A stretch of DNA of 64,000 bases from a bacterium (GTDB taxonomy: Bacteria > Cyanobacteriota > Vampirovibrionia > Vampirovibrionales > Vampirovibrionaceae), in assembly GCA_030429585.1 (NCBI GenBank), contig JAUIEU010000001.1, forward strand, positions 1,235,994 to 1,299,993. Reading direction: 5' to 3'. A program made the position numbers and the translations under genes. A model generated the notes under the pieces. That model had not been told where the DNA came from, made no database searches, and saw only the letters and a list, made by a program, of their open reading frames with translations. How positions within the stretch are numbered: position 1 is the stretch's first letter; each line of letters begins with the position of its first letter. This document shows positions 44,788 to 53,871 of this stretch, one piece after another.

Positions 44788-45126
44788 GTGACCTACCCCG
44801 TACACGATACCCCCACCGCCGGATTATTCCGTATCGAAGTGCAAACCCCTGTGGATTCTCAAACGCTACACCAAACGGTAGATGGCGTGTTTACCGATAA
44901 CGGCGACGTTAGCGGCATTATTTTAGACTTGGCCAGCATTGATTTTATTGAAAGTAGCGGCCTTGGTGCCCTAGTGGCCGTATACAAGCGCTGTGGCGAT
45001 AAGCAATGTCCTGTGGTATTTCTAAACCCGCAAGCCTACGTGGTTAAGCTAATAGAAATTACCCGCTTGGATAAGGTGCTAACCATTAAGCATGATTTAA
45101 ACGAGGCTGTGGCGGCCTGTAGCTAA
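44788..45126 (+). CDS. STAS-domain anti-anti-sigma factor
   Basis: A 112-residue STAS protein of the SpoIIAA/RsbV type, an anti-sigma-factor antagonist regulated by serine phosphorylation. The conserved loop IDFIESSGLGALVAVYKR holds the candidate phospho-Ser56/Ser57. It starts with GTG at 44788, supported by AAGAGGA seven bases upstream and no closer ATG. No partner kinase or phosphatase gene is adjacent. A terminator follows. Confidence 0.88.
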   Translation: MTYPVHDTPTAGLFRIEVQTPVDSQTLHQTVDGVFTDNGDVSGIILDLASIDFIESSGLGALVAVYKRCGDKQCPVVFLNPQAYVVKLIEITRLDKVLTIKHDLNEAVAACS

Positions 45127-45147
45127 CCGCTACTCACTATTTTTCCT

Positions 45148-45181
45148 AAAGCCGATACCTTCAACAGAGTATCGGCTTTTT
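45148..45181 (+). terminator. Intrinsic terminator of the STAS gene
   Basis: AAAGCCGATAC / GTATCGGCTTT forms an 11-base stem with a ten-base loop and a T run, 22 bases after the stop codon. Confidence 0.88.
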
Positions 45182-45234
45182 GGTGTTACACTACGGTTAA
45201 CACCATACACACCTTGAAATAAGGGCCTCCACCC

Positions 45235-45618
45235 ATGCCAACCAACACCCCGCCCCAACCCTACAATGTATTGGGCACCGAACTACAAACCTGTAGCTGC
45301 AACCCTATGACTGGCTTTTACCGCGATGGGTTATGCCGTACCGATGGCGACGACCAAGGCAAACATACGGTATGCGTTATTATGACGGAGGCCTTCCTCG
45401 CTTTTTCTAAGCAACGCGGCAACGATTTAAGTACGCCGCATCCCGAGTGGGAATTCCCTGGGTTGAAGGCTGGTGATAAATGGTGCCTGTGCGCCATGCG
45501 CTGGGTAGAGGCTTATGAGGCCGGTTGTGCCCCCCAAGTGGTGTTAGAAGCCACCCACGAATACACCCTAGAATTTGCCACCCTAGCCCAACTGAAACAA
45601 CACGCCTACGTGGCCTAG
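45235..45618 (+). CDS. DUF2237-family protein
   Basis: A 127-residue cytoplasmic protein of the DUF2237 family, common in cyanobacteria and proteobacteria, function unknown. The family core is nearly complete: NVLGTELQTCSCNPMTGFYRDG, HTVCVIMTEAFLAFSK, GNDLSTPHPEWEFPGLKAGD and WCLCAMRWVEAYEAG. AAGGGC precedes the ATG. Conserved Cys residues suggest a redox or metal role, but that is unproven. Confidence 0.88.
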   Translation: MPTNTPPQPYNVLGTELQTCSCNPMTGFYRDGLCRTDGDDQGKHTVCVIMTEAFLAFSKQRGNDLSTPHPEWEFPGLKAGDKWCLCAMRWVEAYEAGCAPQVVLEATHEYTLEFATLAQLKQHAYVA

Positions 45619-45660
45619 TTTGAACTAGCAACAAATATAACAAGCCAACAGCTATTTATT

Positions 45661-45874
45661 TTGACAGGGGCTAGCCCCCGTCACCCCCATTGGGAACAGT
45701 GGTGTTCCCAAACCCTCCCAAGGGATTGAAAACAATTGATTCGCTTGCTGTTCGCCTTCCCAACAGCGGCTGCGCTTGCCAGCTTATTTGCATCACGGGC
45801 AATGCTCACCCGCTGATTGGTCTGCTGGGGTGTTCATGCTTTGCATTCTACACCCCGCACCGGCTTCAGCCGCT
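45661..45874. repeat. Dispersed structured intergenic element, copy 2
   Basis: Second copy. Stem 1 GACAGGGG / CCCCCGTC around CTAG (45663-45682, one mismatch), stem 2 TTGGGAACA / TGTTCCCAA (45690-45711), TTGCC / GGCAA, and an arm GGGGTGT / ACACCCC enclosing ATGC / GCAT. It ends GCACCGGCTTCAGCCGCT. It occupies most of the 321-base convergent gap between DUF2237 and sigA; nothing else is seen there. Confidence 0.87.
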
Positions 45875-45939
45875 AAAACTATGCTAATACTTACCTCAGA
45901 AAACAAGGTAATCAAACTAATTATTAAGCAAGACTATAT

Positions 45940-47040
45940 TTACTCGGCGGCTAAATAGTTTTTTAAACTCCGGATATCTTGGTTACTGCGGCATAGTTTG
46001 CGAAGTTTATTAAGCGCCCGATTTTCAATCTGGCGGACACGCTCTCGGCTAACACCAAACAGCTGGCCAATTTCTTCTAGGGTGCGGCGATTACCATCTT
46101 TTAAGCCAAAACGAAGCTCTAGCACGTCTTTTTCTCGGGTGCGCAGAGTTTTTAAAATCTTTTCAATATCGCTGGTTAGGTTTTCTTCGCTTACACGCGC
46201 ATCCGGGCTTTCCGTATTAGGGTCTACCAACGTATCGCTAATGCGAGCCTCTTCTTCTTTGTTATACAGCGGTGTTTCCAAACTAATGGTGCTTTGGGTG
46301 GCCTTAATTGCCAAACGCAACTTAGATAAACTAATACCCAAATGGGTGGCTAATTCCTGCCGTGTAGGGGCCTTACCGGTTTTTTCGGTGAGCTCGGTGG
46401 TGGCCTTTTTTAGCTTACCAATGGTTTCAATCATATGCACTGGCAGGCGAATCGTCCGGCTTTTATCCGCAATACCGCGGGTAATCGCTTGCTGAATCCA
46501 CCAAGTAGCATAGGTGCTAAAACGGAACCCACGCTTATAATCAAATTTTTCTACCGCCCGAATTAACCCCAGATTACCTTCTTGAATTAAATCTAGCAGG
46601 GATAAACCACGGCCTACATATTTTTTGGCAATGCTAACCACCAACCGAAGATTGGCTTGCACCAACTCATCTTTGGCTTTTTCGTCGCCTTCTTGCACAC
46701 GCTTGGCAAGCTCGCGCTCGTCATCTGCCTTTAATAGTTTTACTTTGCCAATTTGCTGCAAATACATCTTCACCGAATCATCGGTGTACACGTTTTCTAC
46801 CTGCATGCGTTTGGCCATACTTATCGCCGATGGGCTATCGTCGTCATCACTGCCGCCATCATCGCTGTCGTCATCTAGCTCTACCGCATCAGCAGCATCG
46901 TCTACATGGGCATCGTCGTTGCCAGTATCTTTGGTATCACCAGCATCCGTCAGTGCTTTGCCTTGGCTAAAGTCCGCTGTGTTGGTGGTATCAGCCTCAT
47001 CAGTCGAGGCAAGTTGTTCAGATAAATTGGGTTCCGCCAC
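45940..47040 (-). CDS. rpoD: Primary sigma factor of RNA polymerase (sigma-70/SigA)
   Basis: Housekeeping sigma factor of 366 residues. An acidic, Asp/Thr-rich N-terminus ([16 protein letters not shown]) precedes region 1.2 ([14 protein letters not shown]), region 2 ([53 protein letters not shown]), region 3, and region 4 ([37 protein letters not shown]). The GTG at 47040 is chosen because GGAG lies eight bases upstream; TTG at 47070 would add ten residues. Region 1.1 is replaced by the acidic stretch. Confidence 0.95.
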   Translation of the reverse strand: MAEPNLSEQLASTDEADTTNTADFSQGKALTDAGDTKDTGNDDAHVDDAADAVELDDDSDDGGSDDDDSPSAISMAKRMQVENVYTDDSVKMYLQQIGKVKLLKADDERELAKRVQEGDEKAKDELVQANLRLVVSIAKKYVGRGLSLLDLIQEGNLGLIRAVEKFDYKRGFRFSTYATWWIQQAITRGIADKSRTIRLPVHMIETIGKLKKATTELTEKTGKAPTRQELATHLGISLSKLRLAIKATQSTISLETPLYNKEEEARISDTLVDPNTESPDARVSEENLTSDIEKILKTLRTREKDVLELRFGLKDGNRRTLEEIGQLFGVSRERVRQIENRALNKLRKLCRSNQDIRSLKNYLAAE

Positions 47041-47111
47041 GTTGGGAGCTCCAGAGAAAAAATGGGCCAAGCAATACGGTTAGCGCCTGTAGGCACCTAT
47101 GCCGTTAGCTT

Positions 47112-47117
47112 ATTATA
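47112..47117 (-). promoter_or_regulatory. Candidate -10 element of rpoD
   Basis: A perfect TATAAT on the minus strand about 72 bases before the GTG start. The -35 region is weak. Confidence 0.4.
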
Positions 47118-47163
47118 CGGATTTGCGGCACGGTTTTAGCCTTTATACAAGGCAATTCCGCCT

Positions 47164-47196
47164 ATATAGAGGAGATTACGTCCGGTTCCTCTATAT
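47164..47196. promoter_or_regulatory. Ten-base inverted repeat upstream of rpoD
   Basis: ATATAGAGGA (47164-47173) and TCCTCTATAT (47187-47196) are exact inverted repeats separated by 13 bases, in the gap between the YkgJ-like gene and rpoD. No T tract follows, so it may be an operator or a processing hairpin. Confidence 0.4.
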
Positions 47197-47224
47197 GGAG
47201 GATCGGGGCGGCGTGTTATGGCTG

Positions 47225-47971
47225 TTAAGCAGTGGATGGTAGGGTACTTAGCAACACATCTAACACGGCCAGTGTGGCGTGGGCCTGCAGGGTAGTGGTT
47301 AGCGATTCACTTTTCCAATCGGCCCACCCACAATCCGGTTGCATCCAAACCAAGGGGGTATCTGGATACGTTGCGCACATGGCGGGGCGTTTTGGGCTGC
47401 CCCATAAACCGCATTTATGATTTTCTTGCACGTACGGGCAGTGGTAAAAATGAATAGGTTGCCCTTCTGGCGTACTTTTTTCTACCGAAACCACCAAATC
47501 TGGAAAGCGCTGGCGGGCTTTATCGGTATTTTCGTACGGCAGCATGACGCTAACAAACTGTTTGGCAAACTCATCGCCCGCATCCGCCATGGCTTGTAGG
47601 GTGGCAACATCATGCTCGGTGCTGGCTAACCTGCAACACACCCCGCACTGACCACACTCGGATTGCTGCTTATTGGCTTCTATTTGTTTAAGCGATTGAG
47701 CGACTGGTTTGGCAAGCGTTTCGGTTAATAACGTTTGCCAACCTTGGGTAGTTTTAGGCGAAAGTACCCCCGCCTGTTGCCAGTTTGCCAGCCATTGTTG
47801 CCATTCTTTTTTAGAGGTGGGGGCCGATTTACCCACACGCATAGCTGCTGGGGTTTCTTCCCATAAAGCCACTAAAGTGGCCTGCAACGCTAGTTTAATT
47901 GCCTTGGCATATTCTGGCTTTAGGGCAGCCCATTGACTTTGCCACGCTGAAGACGATACTACCACTACCAA
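47225..47971 (-). CDS. YkgJ-family CxxCxxCC protein
   Basis: A 248-residue protein with the Cys-cluster signature CGQCGVCCRLAS near residue 112 and later cysteines (YHCPYVQENHKCGLWG, PAMCATYP) typical of the YkgJ/UPF0153 putative zinc- or iron-binding family. Function is unknown. The N-terminal 100 residues are helical, with Trp and Lys. The frame begins with non-ATG codons (TTG 47971 or GTG 47965) and there is no clear ribosome binding site, so the start is uncertain. Confidence 0.75.
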   Translation of the reverse strand: MVVVVSSSAWQSQWAALKPEYAKAIKLALQATLVALWEETPAAMRVGKSAPTSKKEWQQWLANWQQAGVLSPKTTQGWQTLLTETLAKPVAQSLKQIEANKQQSECGQCGVCCRLASTEHDVATLQAMADAGDEFAKQFVSVMLPYENTDKARQRFPDLVVSVEKSTPEGQPIHFYHCPYVQENHKCGLWGSPKRPAMCATYPDTPLVWMQPDCGWADWKSESLTTTLQAHATLAVLDVLLSTLPSTA

Positions 47972-48105
47972 ATACGCCCGCTGCCAAGAGAGTGGAAGGG
48001 CGCCGCAGTTTTAAGGCAAACGCGCGCGCAACGAAGGCGCGTACAAATAGTACGTAACTGAGAGAGCACGTGTTTAACGCCAAAAATGCAAGTCATAACG
48101 CTCTC

Positions 48106-49056
48106 TTAATGGATTACCGCTGGTGCTGAGGTGGCGAGAGTCTTGTCAAAATCGCTATAGGCTGGATAATTCAACACTTTATAGAGATCTTCGCGGGTGG
48201 TCATATCGGCCAGTAAATTTTGTTGGCTACCTTCCGCTTTTAACGTGGCCAAGCTATCCGCCATAGATTTCATCATCACCCGAAACATGGTCATAGGGTA
48301 AATAACAATGTTGTAGCCCAGCTCGCCAAAGCGTTGGGTAGGGATAATGGGCGTTTTACCAAATTCCGTCATGTTAGCCAGTAGCCATGCCTTTGGGTGA
48401 GTTTGGCGCAGGTCTTTGGCAAATTGCTCAAACTCGTCTTCCGTCGTCAGCGCTTCCGGAAAAATCATTTCCGCACCGGCATCCAAATAAGCCCGCGCTC
48501 GGTCTAGCGCGTCATCGTAGCCATGGATACCCTTGCTATCCACGCGAGCAATCAGCAAAAACTCTGGGTAGGGTTTACCCGCCACCGCCGCACGGATTTT
48601 CTGCACCATGTGGTCTTTGTCTATCACCGCTTTACCGGCAATATGCCCACACCGCTTAGGGAAAATTTGGTCTTCCATATGCACGCCTGCCACACCCGCA
48701 TCAGCATACATTTGGGTGGTGCGCAGCGCATTCATGGCTTCGCCAAAGCCGGTGTCCACATCCGCAATGGTAGGAATGGTTACCGCTTTAGCAATGTAGC
48801 CGCTTAGCTGGGCCATTTCCGTTTGGGTCAGCATGCCAATATCTGGGTAGGCGGCTGCACCATTGTTTAGCCCAGCACCACTTACATACACGGCGTCAAA
48901 CCCGGCTTGTTCTGCCAGTTTGGCCACCATAGCATTAAAGGCACCGGGTACAGGTATCGCCTCACCGCTAGCCAAGCTACGGGTAAGCAGTTCGCGGAGT
49001 TTAGCCGCTTTTTCCCTACCCGTAATAGGACTTAGGAGAGGTTCGGTGGTGGTCAT
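48106..49056 (-). CDS. prpB: 2-Methylisocitrate lyase
   Basis: A 316-residue member of the isocitrate lyase/PEP mutase family that splits 2-methylisocitrate into pyruvate and succinate in the methylcitrate cycle of propionate breakdown. Motifs: GAFNAMVAKLAEQAGFDAVYVSGAG, DVDTGFGEAMNALRT, and the catalytic loop FPKRCGHIAGK, which fits PrpB. It lies nine bases after prpD on the same strand. prpC is not in the window. Confidence 0.92.
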   Translation of the reverse strand: MTTTEPLLSPITGREKAAKLRELLTRSLASGEAIPVPGAFNAMVAKLAEQAGFDAVYVSGAGLNNGAAAYPDIGMLTQTEMAQLSGYIAKAVTIPTIADVDTGFGEAMNALRTTQMYADAGVAGVHMEDQIFPKRCGHIAGKAVIDKDHMVQKIRAAVAGKPYPEFLLIARVDSKGIHGYDDALDRARAYLDAGAEMIFPEALTTEDEFEQFAKDLRQTHPKAWLLANMTEFGKTPIIPTQRFGELGYNIVIYPMTMFRVMMKSMADSLATLKAEGSQQNLLADMTTREDLYKVLNYPAYSDFDKTLATSAPAVIH

Positions 49057-49065
49057 CCGTGGGGC

Positions 49066-50496
49066 CTACTTTACAAACATGCGCAAAGCGTTAGTCACGT
49101 CTTCTGCGCTAAAGTTTTGGAACCCTTGGAAGGTTTCGTATTGCTTGGTTACGGTGGCGTCATCAAACAAGCGGCTGGCCAATGGGCGGAACTTGGCTTC
49201 CACATCGCTATCTTTCATGGGGTTGCCAGCGTGGCCTAGCGGGTAGGTCACGGTTTCCGTAAAGCTTTGGCCGTTTTTCAAGGTTACCGTCACACGGTTG
49301 GGGATGCCCTTAGGGTAGCCTGCGTTCATATCATCCGCAGCGGCCACTTTAACGGTTTGAATCAATTCGCGAAGCTCGGGGCAGTGGATACGCTCGTGGG
49401 TAAAGCTATCCAAATCAATTTTGCCATCCATTAAGGTAGCGGCCACAATGTAAGGCATGCTGTGGTCGGCGGTTTCGCGCGATGTTGGCGCCCAGTGTTC
49501 TTTAAAGCCTGCAATAATTTCTACAGCGGCGTCAAAGGTTTCTAGCAAAATGGTGTCTACTTCTTTCCAATCCGGCACGTTAGGACGAATTTTTAGAGCC
49601 GCCTCAATCGTGCTTTGCGAATGGTATTCGGCAGGGAAGTGCTTAATGTAGGTTTTCAGCATCATAAAATCATCAGCGGCGGGCGCGTTATTCTTCTCGC
49701 CTCCCATAGGCGCCACTTCAAAGCTATCGCCACGGCAAATTTGGGCGAAAAAGCCCATCTCACCTTCAAAAATTTCGCTTGGGCCAGTCATACCTTCGTT
49801 GGCTAGCAAGGCGGCAAACACACCATTGCGGGCAGCATTAGCAAAGGCACAGCCCTTCCAATTGCTTAGCTCGCCTACGCGGGTTTGGCGCATGGCGTTA
49901 TTTGGGGTGGCGGCTAGGCCAATAGCATGCACATATTGTTGCTCGTTAAAACCAAGCAACTTACCGCAGGCAATCACGCTGCTAATGGCACCGTAGGTCA
50001 CGTGGTCCCAACCACGAGAGCGGATACTGTACGCGTCGCACAGGCGGCACTGAATTTCATACGCCAGCACAATGGCTGCAAGGATTTCTTTACCGCTGTT
50101 ACCATTCATTTCGGCAATCGCTAAAATCGCAGCAATGTTATCGCTAGGGTGGGCAGGCTCTTTGCTTAAGTATGTATCGTTAAAATCTAAGTACCGAAAC
50201 AACACACCGTTAGCAAACGCAGCCGATTCTAACGTGCTAGCGTGTGTTGTACCAATAACGGTGCCACCTTTATGGCCAACGGGGGCGGCTTGTTTAGCCA
50301 GCGTGCGGGCAATGGTGGCGGGCTGACTATTCATGGCTCCCATGGCGCAACCCAGGCTATCAATAATCCGGCGCTTAGCCTCATCCATACACGGTTGCGG
50401 AATGGCGTTAATATCTAAATTAAAAGCGTAGCTGGCAAAGCGGTGGGCCAAGGTATCGGTTTTAACAGCGGTGGCTGGGGTGGCAGTAGCAGTCAT
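49066..50496 (-). CDS. prpD: 2-Methylcitrate dehydratase (MmgE/PrpD family)
   Basis: A 476-residue PrpD-type dehydratase, iron-sulfur-independent, that dehydrates 2-methylcitrate. Visible family segments are DEAKRRIIDSLGCAMGAMNS, RYLDFNDTYLSKEPAHPSDN, WDHVTYGAISSVIACGKLLG, KNFPAEYHSQ-like KHFPAEYHSQSTIEAA, and GHAGNPMKDSDVEAKF. It is the first gene of a prpD-prpB pair and is divergent from the WYL regulators. No canonical ribosome binding site is seen. Confidence 0.92.
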   Translation of the reverse strand: MTATATPATAVKTDTLAHRFASYAFNLDINAIPQPCMDEAKRRIIDSLGCAMGAMNSQPATIARTLAKQAAPVGHKGGTVIGTTHASTLESAAFANGVLFRYLDFNDTYLSKEPAHPSDNIAAILAIAEMNGNSGKEILAAIVLAYEIQCRLCDAYSIRSRGWDHVTYGAISSVIACGKLLGFNEQQYVHAIGLAATPNNAMRQTRVGELSNWKGCAFANAARNGVFAALLANEGMTGPSEIFEGEMGFFAQICRGDSFEVAPMGGEKNNAPAADDFMMLKTYIKHFPAEYHSQSTIEAALKIRPNVPDWKEVDTILLETFDAAVEIIAGFKEHWAPTSRETADHSMPYIVAATLMDGKIDLDSFTHERIHCPELRELIQTVKVAAADDMNAGYPKGIPNRVTVTLKNGQSFTETVTYPLGHAGNPMKDSDVEAKFRPLASRLFDDATVTKQYETFQGFQNFSAEDVTNALRMFVK

Positions 50497-50644
50497 GGGG
50501 CAAGCGTCTTTCGTTAATACTTAAAAATATATTGGAAGAAATAGAGTTCTCCTACTTTATCCTTCACAACGGCAAGATACAAGCGGGAAGCGATGTTGGC
50601 CACGTACTAGCCCTAACGCTACAGTTGGGTAACAATTCATAAAT

Positions 50645-50695
50645 CCGAAAATATATTCGGTTAGAATAAAGGCGTGTAGATTACTGTAATTACAG
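50645..50695. promoter_or_regulatory. Two palindromes in the prpD / WYL divergent gap
   Basis: CCGAA-AATATA-TTCGG (50645-50660) and the perfect 12-base palindrome CTGTAATTACAG (50684-50695) lie in the 228-base gap between prpD and the first WYL gene. They are candidate operator sites for the neighbouring regulators. Confidence 0.4.
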
Positions 50696-50724
50696 ATGCC
50701 CCCACTAGCCACCCTGATGTGCCT

Positions 50725-51969
50725 ATGCCCACTTGCCAACCAAATAACACCGCCGCCGCCAACCCACAAGAAGTGAACCTTTCGGCTGTGCGTACCTACC
50801 ACTTATTTTGGTGGCTACGAGAAACCCCTGCCGGGCTAAGCATGGATGATATTAACCAGCGATTTTTAACCTGCCCAGACGTGGGCAAGAGTTTTTCCGA
50901 CGATACCGTGTGCCTATACATAAACACCCTGCGGCAGTTAGGCTGCGATATTCGCCGACCAGCCCCTTCTAACCAGCACCGGTACCAACTACACAGCCAC
51001 CCGTTCCACCGGTTTTACTTACCCGAGCCCCCTTCACCCCCCACGGATACCGCCACACAACACAACCCCACCGACTATACGGCAGAACATTTAATTCAGC
51101 AGGTAGCCGCCTTTAAAGAATCCATGGGCGACCACCTAACCCACGGCGAGCACCTAACGCTAGATGGTTTATTGGTAAGGCTGCTACACAACAGCCCCCA
51201 ACCCCACCTAGCGCCAACCGGCCCATCGGCCGGGCAGGCCCTTCTATTTCATCAGGCCCGCTGTATTGATTACCAACCCCACCAAGCGCTTATCGCCCAG
51301 CTGGAAGACGCCCTAAACGACAACGATGCCTGGTTGTTTATTACCTACGCCTCGCCTAAAGCCACCAGCCCCACCGATACGCACCCCAGCTATTACGTTC
51401 AGCCAAGGGCGTTGCAGTACCAAGGCGGGGCACTGTACTTGCTGGGCACAAGGCTAGGAAGCACCGCCCATTTAGCTCGCCTTCGAGTGGATCGCATTCG
51501 CCACTGCGAGCGAACCACGCCACCCCCCAACGAATTAACCCCTACAGCCCCGTCAACGGAAAACGCGCCTGTGCTTTCGGTAGAGACCCCAGTCACCATT
51601 ATTTCCTTTCAATTGCTGCTTTCCCGTTACGCCCCCGCCCACGACGACCTTTCCCCCATCCCAGAATCCGCGACTTGGAAAGACTGGCTCACGTCGCTTT
51701 CTCGCCAAGGGATACTAATGGATGTGTTTACCCACGAAATGATACTGCCCCAACCCCACACCGTTAGTGGCACCATGGCAAACAGCCTGCCCTGCATCCA
51801 AGTTACGGGCCACTGCACCGATGATTTTTTACTAGAACAAGCCCTCTTTCAGGCCCCTTACCCTGTAAAAATACTAACCCCAAGCCACTGGGCAGAGCGT
51901 TACACCACGGCCCTGGCCGCCATGGCCCGCCGTTACCACACACCTGCACCAACCCCGGCCCTACACTAA
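50725..51969 (+). CDS. WYL-domain transcriptional regulator 1
   Basis: A 414-residue PafB/PafC-like protein. An N-terminal winged-helix-type segment (AVRTYHLFWWLRETPAGLSM, DDTVCLYINTLRQLGCDIRR) is followed by a middle domain and a WYL-type domain with TYASPKATS, YVQPRALQYQGGALYLLGTR and LRVDRIRHCE, where conserved basic and aromatic residues bind a nucleic acid or ligand in characterised members. ATG 50725 is favoured over GTG 50719. Tandem with a paralogue 17 bases downstream. Confidence 0.8.
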   Translation: MPTCQPNNTAAANPQEVNLSAVRTYHLFWWLRETPAGLSMDDINQRFLTCPDVGKSFSDDTVCLYINTLRQLGCDIRRPAPSNQHRYQLHSHPFHRFYLPEPPSPPTDTATQHNPTDYTAEHLIQQVAAFKESMGDHLTHGEHLTLDGLLVRLLHNSPQPHLAPTGPSAGQALLFHQARCIDYQPHQALIAQLEDALNDNDAWLFITYASPKATSPTDTHPSYYVQPRALQYQGGALYLLGTRLGSTAHLARLRVDRIRHCERTTPPPNELTPTAPSTENAPVLSVETPVTIISFQLLLSRYAPAHDDLSPIPESATWKDWLTSLSRQGILMDVFTHEMILPQPHTVSGTMANSLPCIQVTGHCTDDFLLEQALFQAPYPVKILTPSHWAERYTTALAAMARRYHTPAPTPALH

Positions 51970-51986
51970 AGCACCATCCACGCCTT

Positions 51987-53033
51987 ATGCCTACCCCACC
52001 CACAACGCCTAAAAACATCAATGTCACCGCTTTTCGTGTGCTTACCGTGCTGCGATACTTACTCCACTTTGGGCCGCTGACCTCTCAGGCCCTTAATGCC
52101 CTGCTACTGCAAACACCAGGCATACAACGGGGGTTTGGCAGCGAAACCCTAACCAAATATATGAATACCCTGCGCTATTTAGGCAGCGATATACCGCGCG
52201 CCACCAACGCCAACCAGTTTAGGTACGAAGTAACCCACCTGCCCCTAAGCGTGCACTTAACGCATAACGAGGGCGATTTACTGGCCAAGGTTATTACCAC
52301 CACCCTGGCAAACCCAGCGTGTTGTGCCGCCTGGATTACGACCTGGCAGCAAGTGTTATGGTCTGTCCATTGCCCGGATTCTCAATCCCTAGCGGATATT
52401 AACTACCTGTTAGGCAGCCTGAACCACCCTGCCTTAAAACCCAAGTCCGACGGGGCCCACCAACCCGTGCCGCCACTAACTCAGCCCTCCCCCATTCAGG
52501 AAAAAACGACGCCTTTATTAACCCAATGGCAGCAGTATTGCGATGATAACCAAGCCCTAACCTTAACCTACTGCCCCACCACCGGCCACGAAGAAACCCT
52601 GTGCCTGGACCCCGAAAAACTCATTACCCGCCAATGGGGCACCTTACTGGTGGGCACCAACCGACAAACCGGCAAAACCCGCCTACTACACCTAGGCAAC
52701 ATTACCCACGTACAGCAACTCCCTCTCAGGCGGCAAGGGCGCCACCAACCCAAGCGAGTACGCTTTAAACTGTTTGGCAAGCTAGCCACCAGCTACCGGT
52801 TGTACCCAGGCGAGGCCATGGTGCCTTCTACCGCGTACCCTTTCACCACGGAGCAACAACCCTCTATCGAGGTACTCTCTACCATTAGCGAAATACCGGT
52901 GGTGCTGCACCGCCTGTTAAAATACGGGCCCTATTGCCAGGTACTTAGCCCAGAATCCGCCGTAACCGCCATGCGCACCCACATTAACCACTTACAACAC
53001 GGGGTTACCCTAAGCGCTAGCGCCGCCCGGTAA
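51987..53033 (+). CDS. WYL-domain transcriptional regulator 2
   Basis: A 348-residue paralogue of the upstream WYL gene. The same HTH layout (AFRVLTVLRYLLHFGPLTSQ, SETLTKYMNTLRYLGSDIPR) precedes a WYL-like core (LTLTYCPTTGHEETLCLDPE, WGTLLVGTNRQTGKTRLLHL). The pair resembles PafB-PafC, which work as a heterodimer in other bacteria. The last 24 bases overlap the convergent rfbC gene. Confidence 0.78.
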   Translation: MPTPPTTPKNINVTAFRVLTVLRYLLHFGPLTSQALNALLLQTPGIQRGFGSETLTKYMNTLRYLGSDIPRATNANQFRYEVTHLPLSVHLTHNEGDLLAKVITTTLANPACCAAWITTWQQVLWSVHCPDSQSLADINYLLGSLNHPALKPKSDGAHQPVPPLTQPSPIQEKTTPLLTQWQQYCDDNQALTLTYCPTTGHEETLCLDPEKLITRQWGTLLVGTNRQTGKTRLLHLGNITHVQQLPLRRQGRHQPKRVRFKLFGKLATSYRLYPGEAMVPSTAYPFTTEQQPSIEVLSTISEIPVVLHRLLKYGPYCQVLSPESAVTAMRTHINHLQHGVTLSASAAR

Positions 53034-53591
53034 GGGGGCTCGCATTAGTTCAGGGAGTAAATCACTAAGCAAATTAGCGTTAGCATCTTTTTCCGAGAGC
53101 ACCACTGGAGGCACAGGCCACTTAATGGCCAAAGCCGGGTCGTTCCACTGCAACGAGCGTGCCGCTTCCGGCATATACCGGTAAGAAATATCGTAGTGGA
53201 CATCTGTATCATTGCACAGGGTAATAAACCCATGGGCAAACCCTTCTGGTATATACAGCTGCTCGCGGTTTTCCTCGTTCAGTTCTACCCCCACCCATTG
53301 CTTAAAGGTCGGCGAACTGGGCCGAACATCCACGGCCACATCCCAAATAGCGCCTTTTACACAGCGCACCAGCTTAACCTCGCCATGGGGAGCGGACTGG
53401 TAATGCAGGCCCCGCAAAGTACCCGCCCGAATGTTATGAGACAAGTTGCCCTGAACCCACGTGGTATTTAACCCCGCCTCTTTCAATTCATCGTCATTCC
53501 GCACGGTCGAGAAAAACCCTCGGTCGTCCTCAAAACGGCTGGGGGTTACCAGCAGCACATCGTCAATAGCAGTGGGGGTTAGCGTAGGCAT
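53010..53591 (-). CDS. rfbC: dTDP-4-dehydrorhamnose 3,5-epimerase
   Basis: A 193-residue cupin-fold epimerase (RmlC) of dTDP-L-rhamnose synthesis. Motifs: LVTPSRFEDDRGFF, WVQGNLSHNIRAGTLRGLHYQ with the catalytic His, LVRCVKGAIWDVAVDVR, and YIPEGFAHGFITL. The start at 53591 removes an upstream stretch that runs into the tRNA-Lys. The other rml genes are absent here. Convergent overlap with the WYL gene is 24 bases. Confidence 0.93.
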   Translation of the reverse strand: MPTLTPTAIDDVLLVTPSRFEDDRGFFSTVRNDDELKEAGLNTTWVQGNLSHNIRAGTLRGLHYQSAPHGEVKLVRCVKGAIWDVAVDVRPSSPTFKQWVGVELNEENREQLYIPEGFAHGFITLCNDTDVHYDISYRYMPEAARSLQWNDPALAIKWPVPPVVLSEKDANANLLSDLLPELMRAPLPGGASA

Positions 53592-53681
53592 GCAATCATC
53601 ATGTAAGCAGAATAATGGTACACCTTTAATTGTAACGGCTACCCGTAGCCATGACAAACCCACCCCACACACACCTCCACA

Positions 53682-53720
53682 TAATAAAACCGCCGGATAG
53701 TCACAAGAACTTCCGGCGGT
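53682..53720 (-). terminator. Intrinsic terminator of tRNA-Lys
   Basis: On the minus strand ACCGCCGGA / TCCGGCGGT forms a nine-base stem followed by TTTATTAT, immediately after the tRNA. Confidence 0.8.
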
Positions 53721-53721
53721 G

Positions 53722-53794
53722 TGCGAGTTCAGAGATTCGAACTCTGGACCCATCCCTTAAAAGGGGATTGCTCTACCAGCTGAGCTAAACTCGC
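53722..53794 (-). tRNA. tRNA-Lys(TTT)
   Basis: Minus-strand cloverleaf: acceptor GCGAGTT / AACTCGC with discriminator A, D arm GCTCAGCTGGTAGAGC, anticodon loop CTTTTAA (anticodon TTT), and T arm with GTTCGAATC. CCA is not encoded. Confidence 0.96.
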
Positions 53795-53871
53795 AAAAAA
53801 GATTTAAAAAGTCTGGCTAATGTAGCAACTCCAGTGGTGTGGGTCAACCCACACCCCCATAACCTGTTGCC

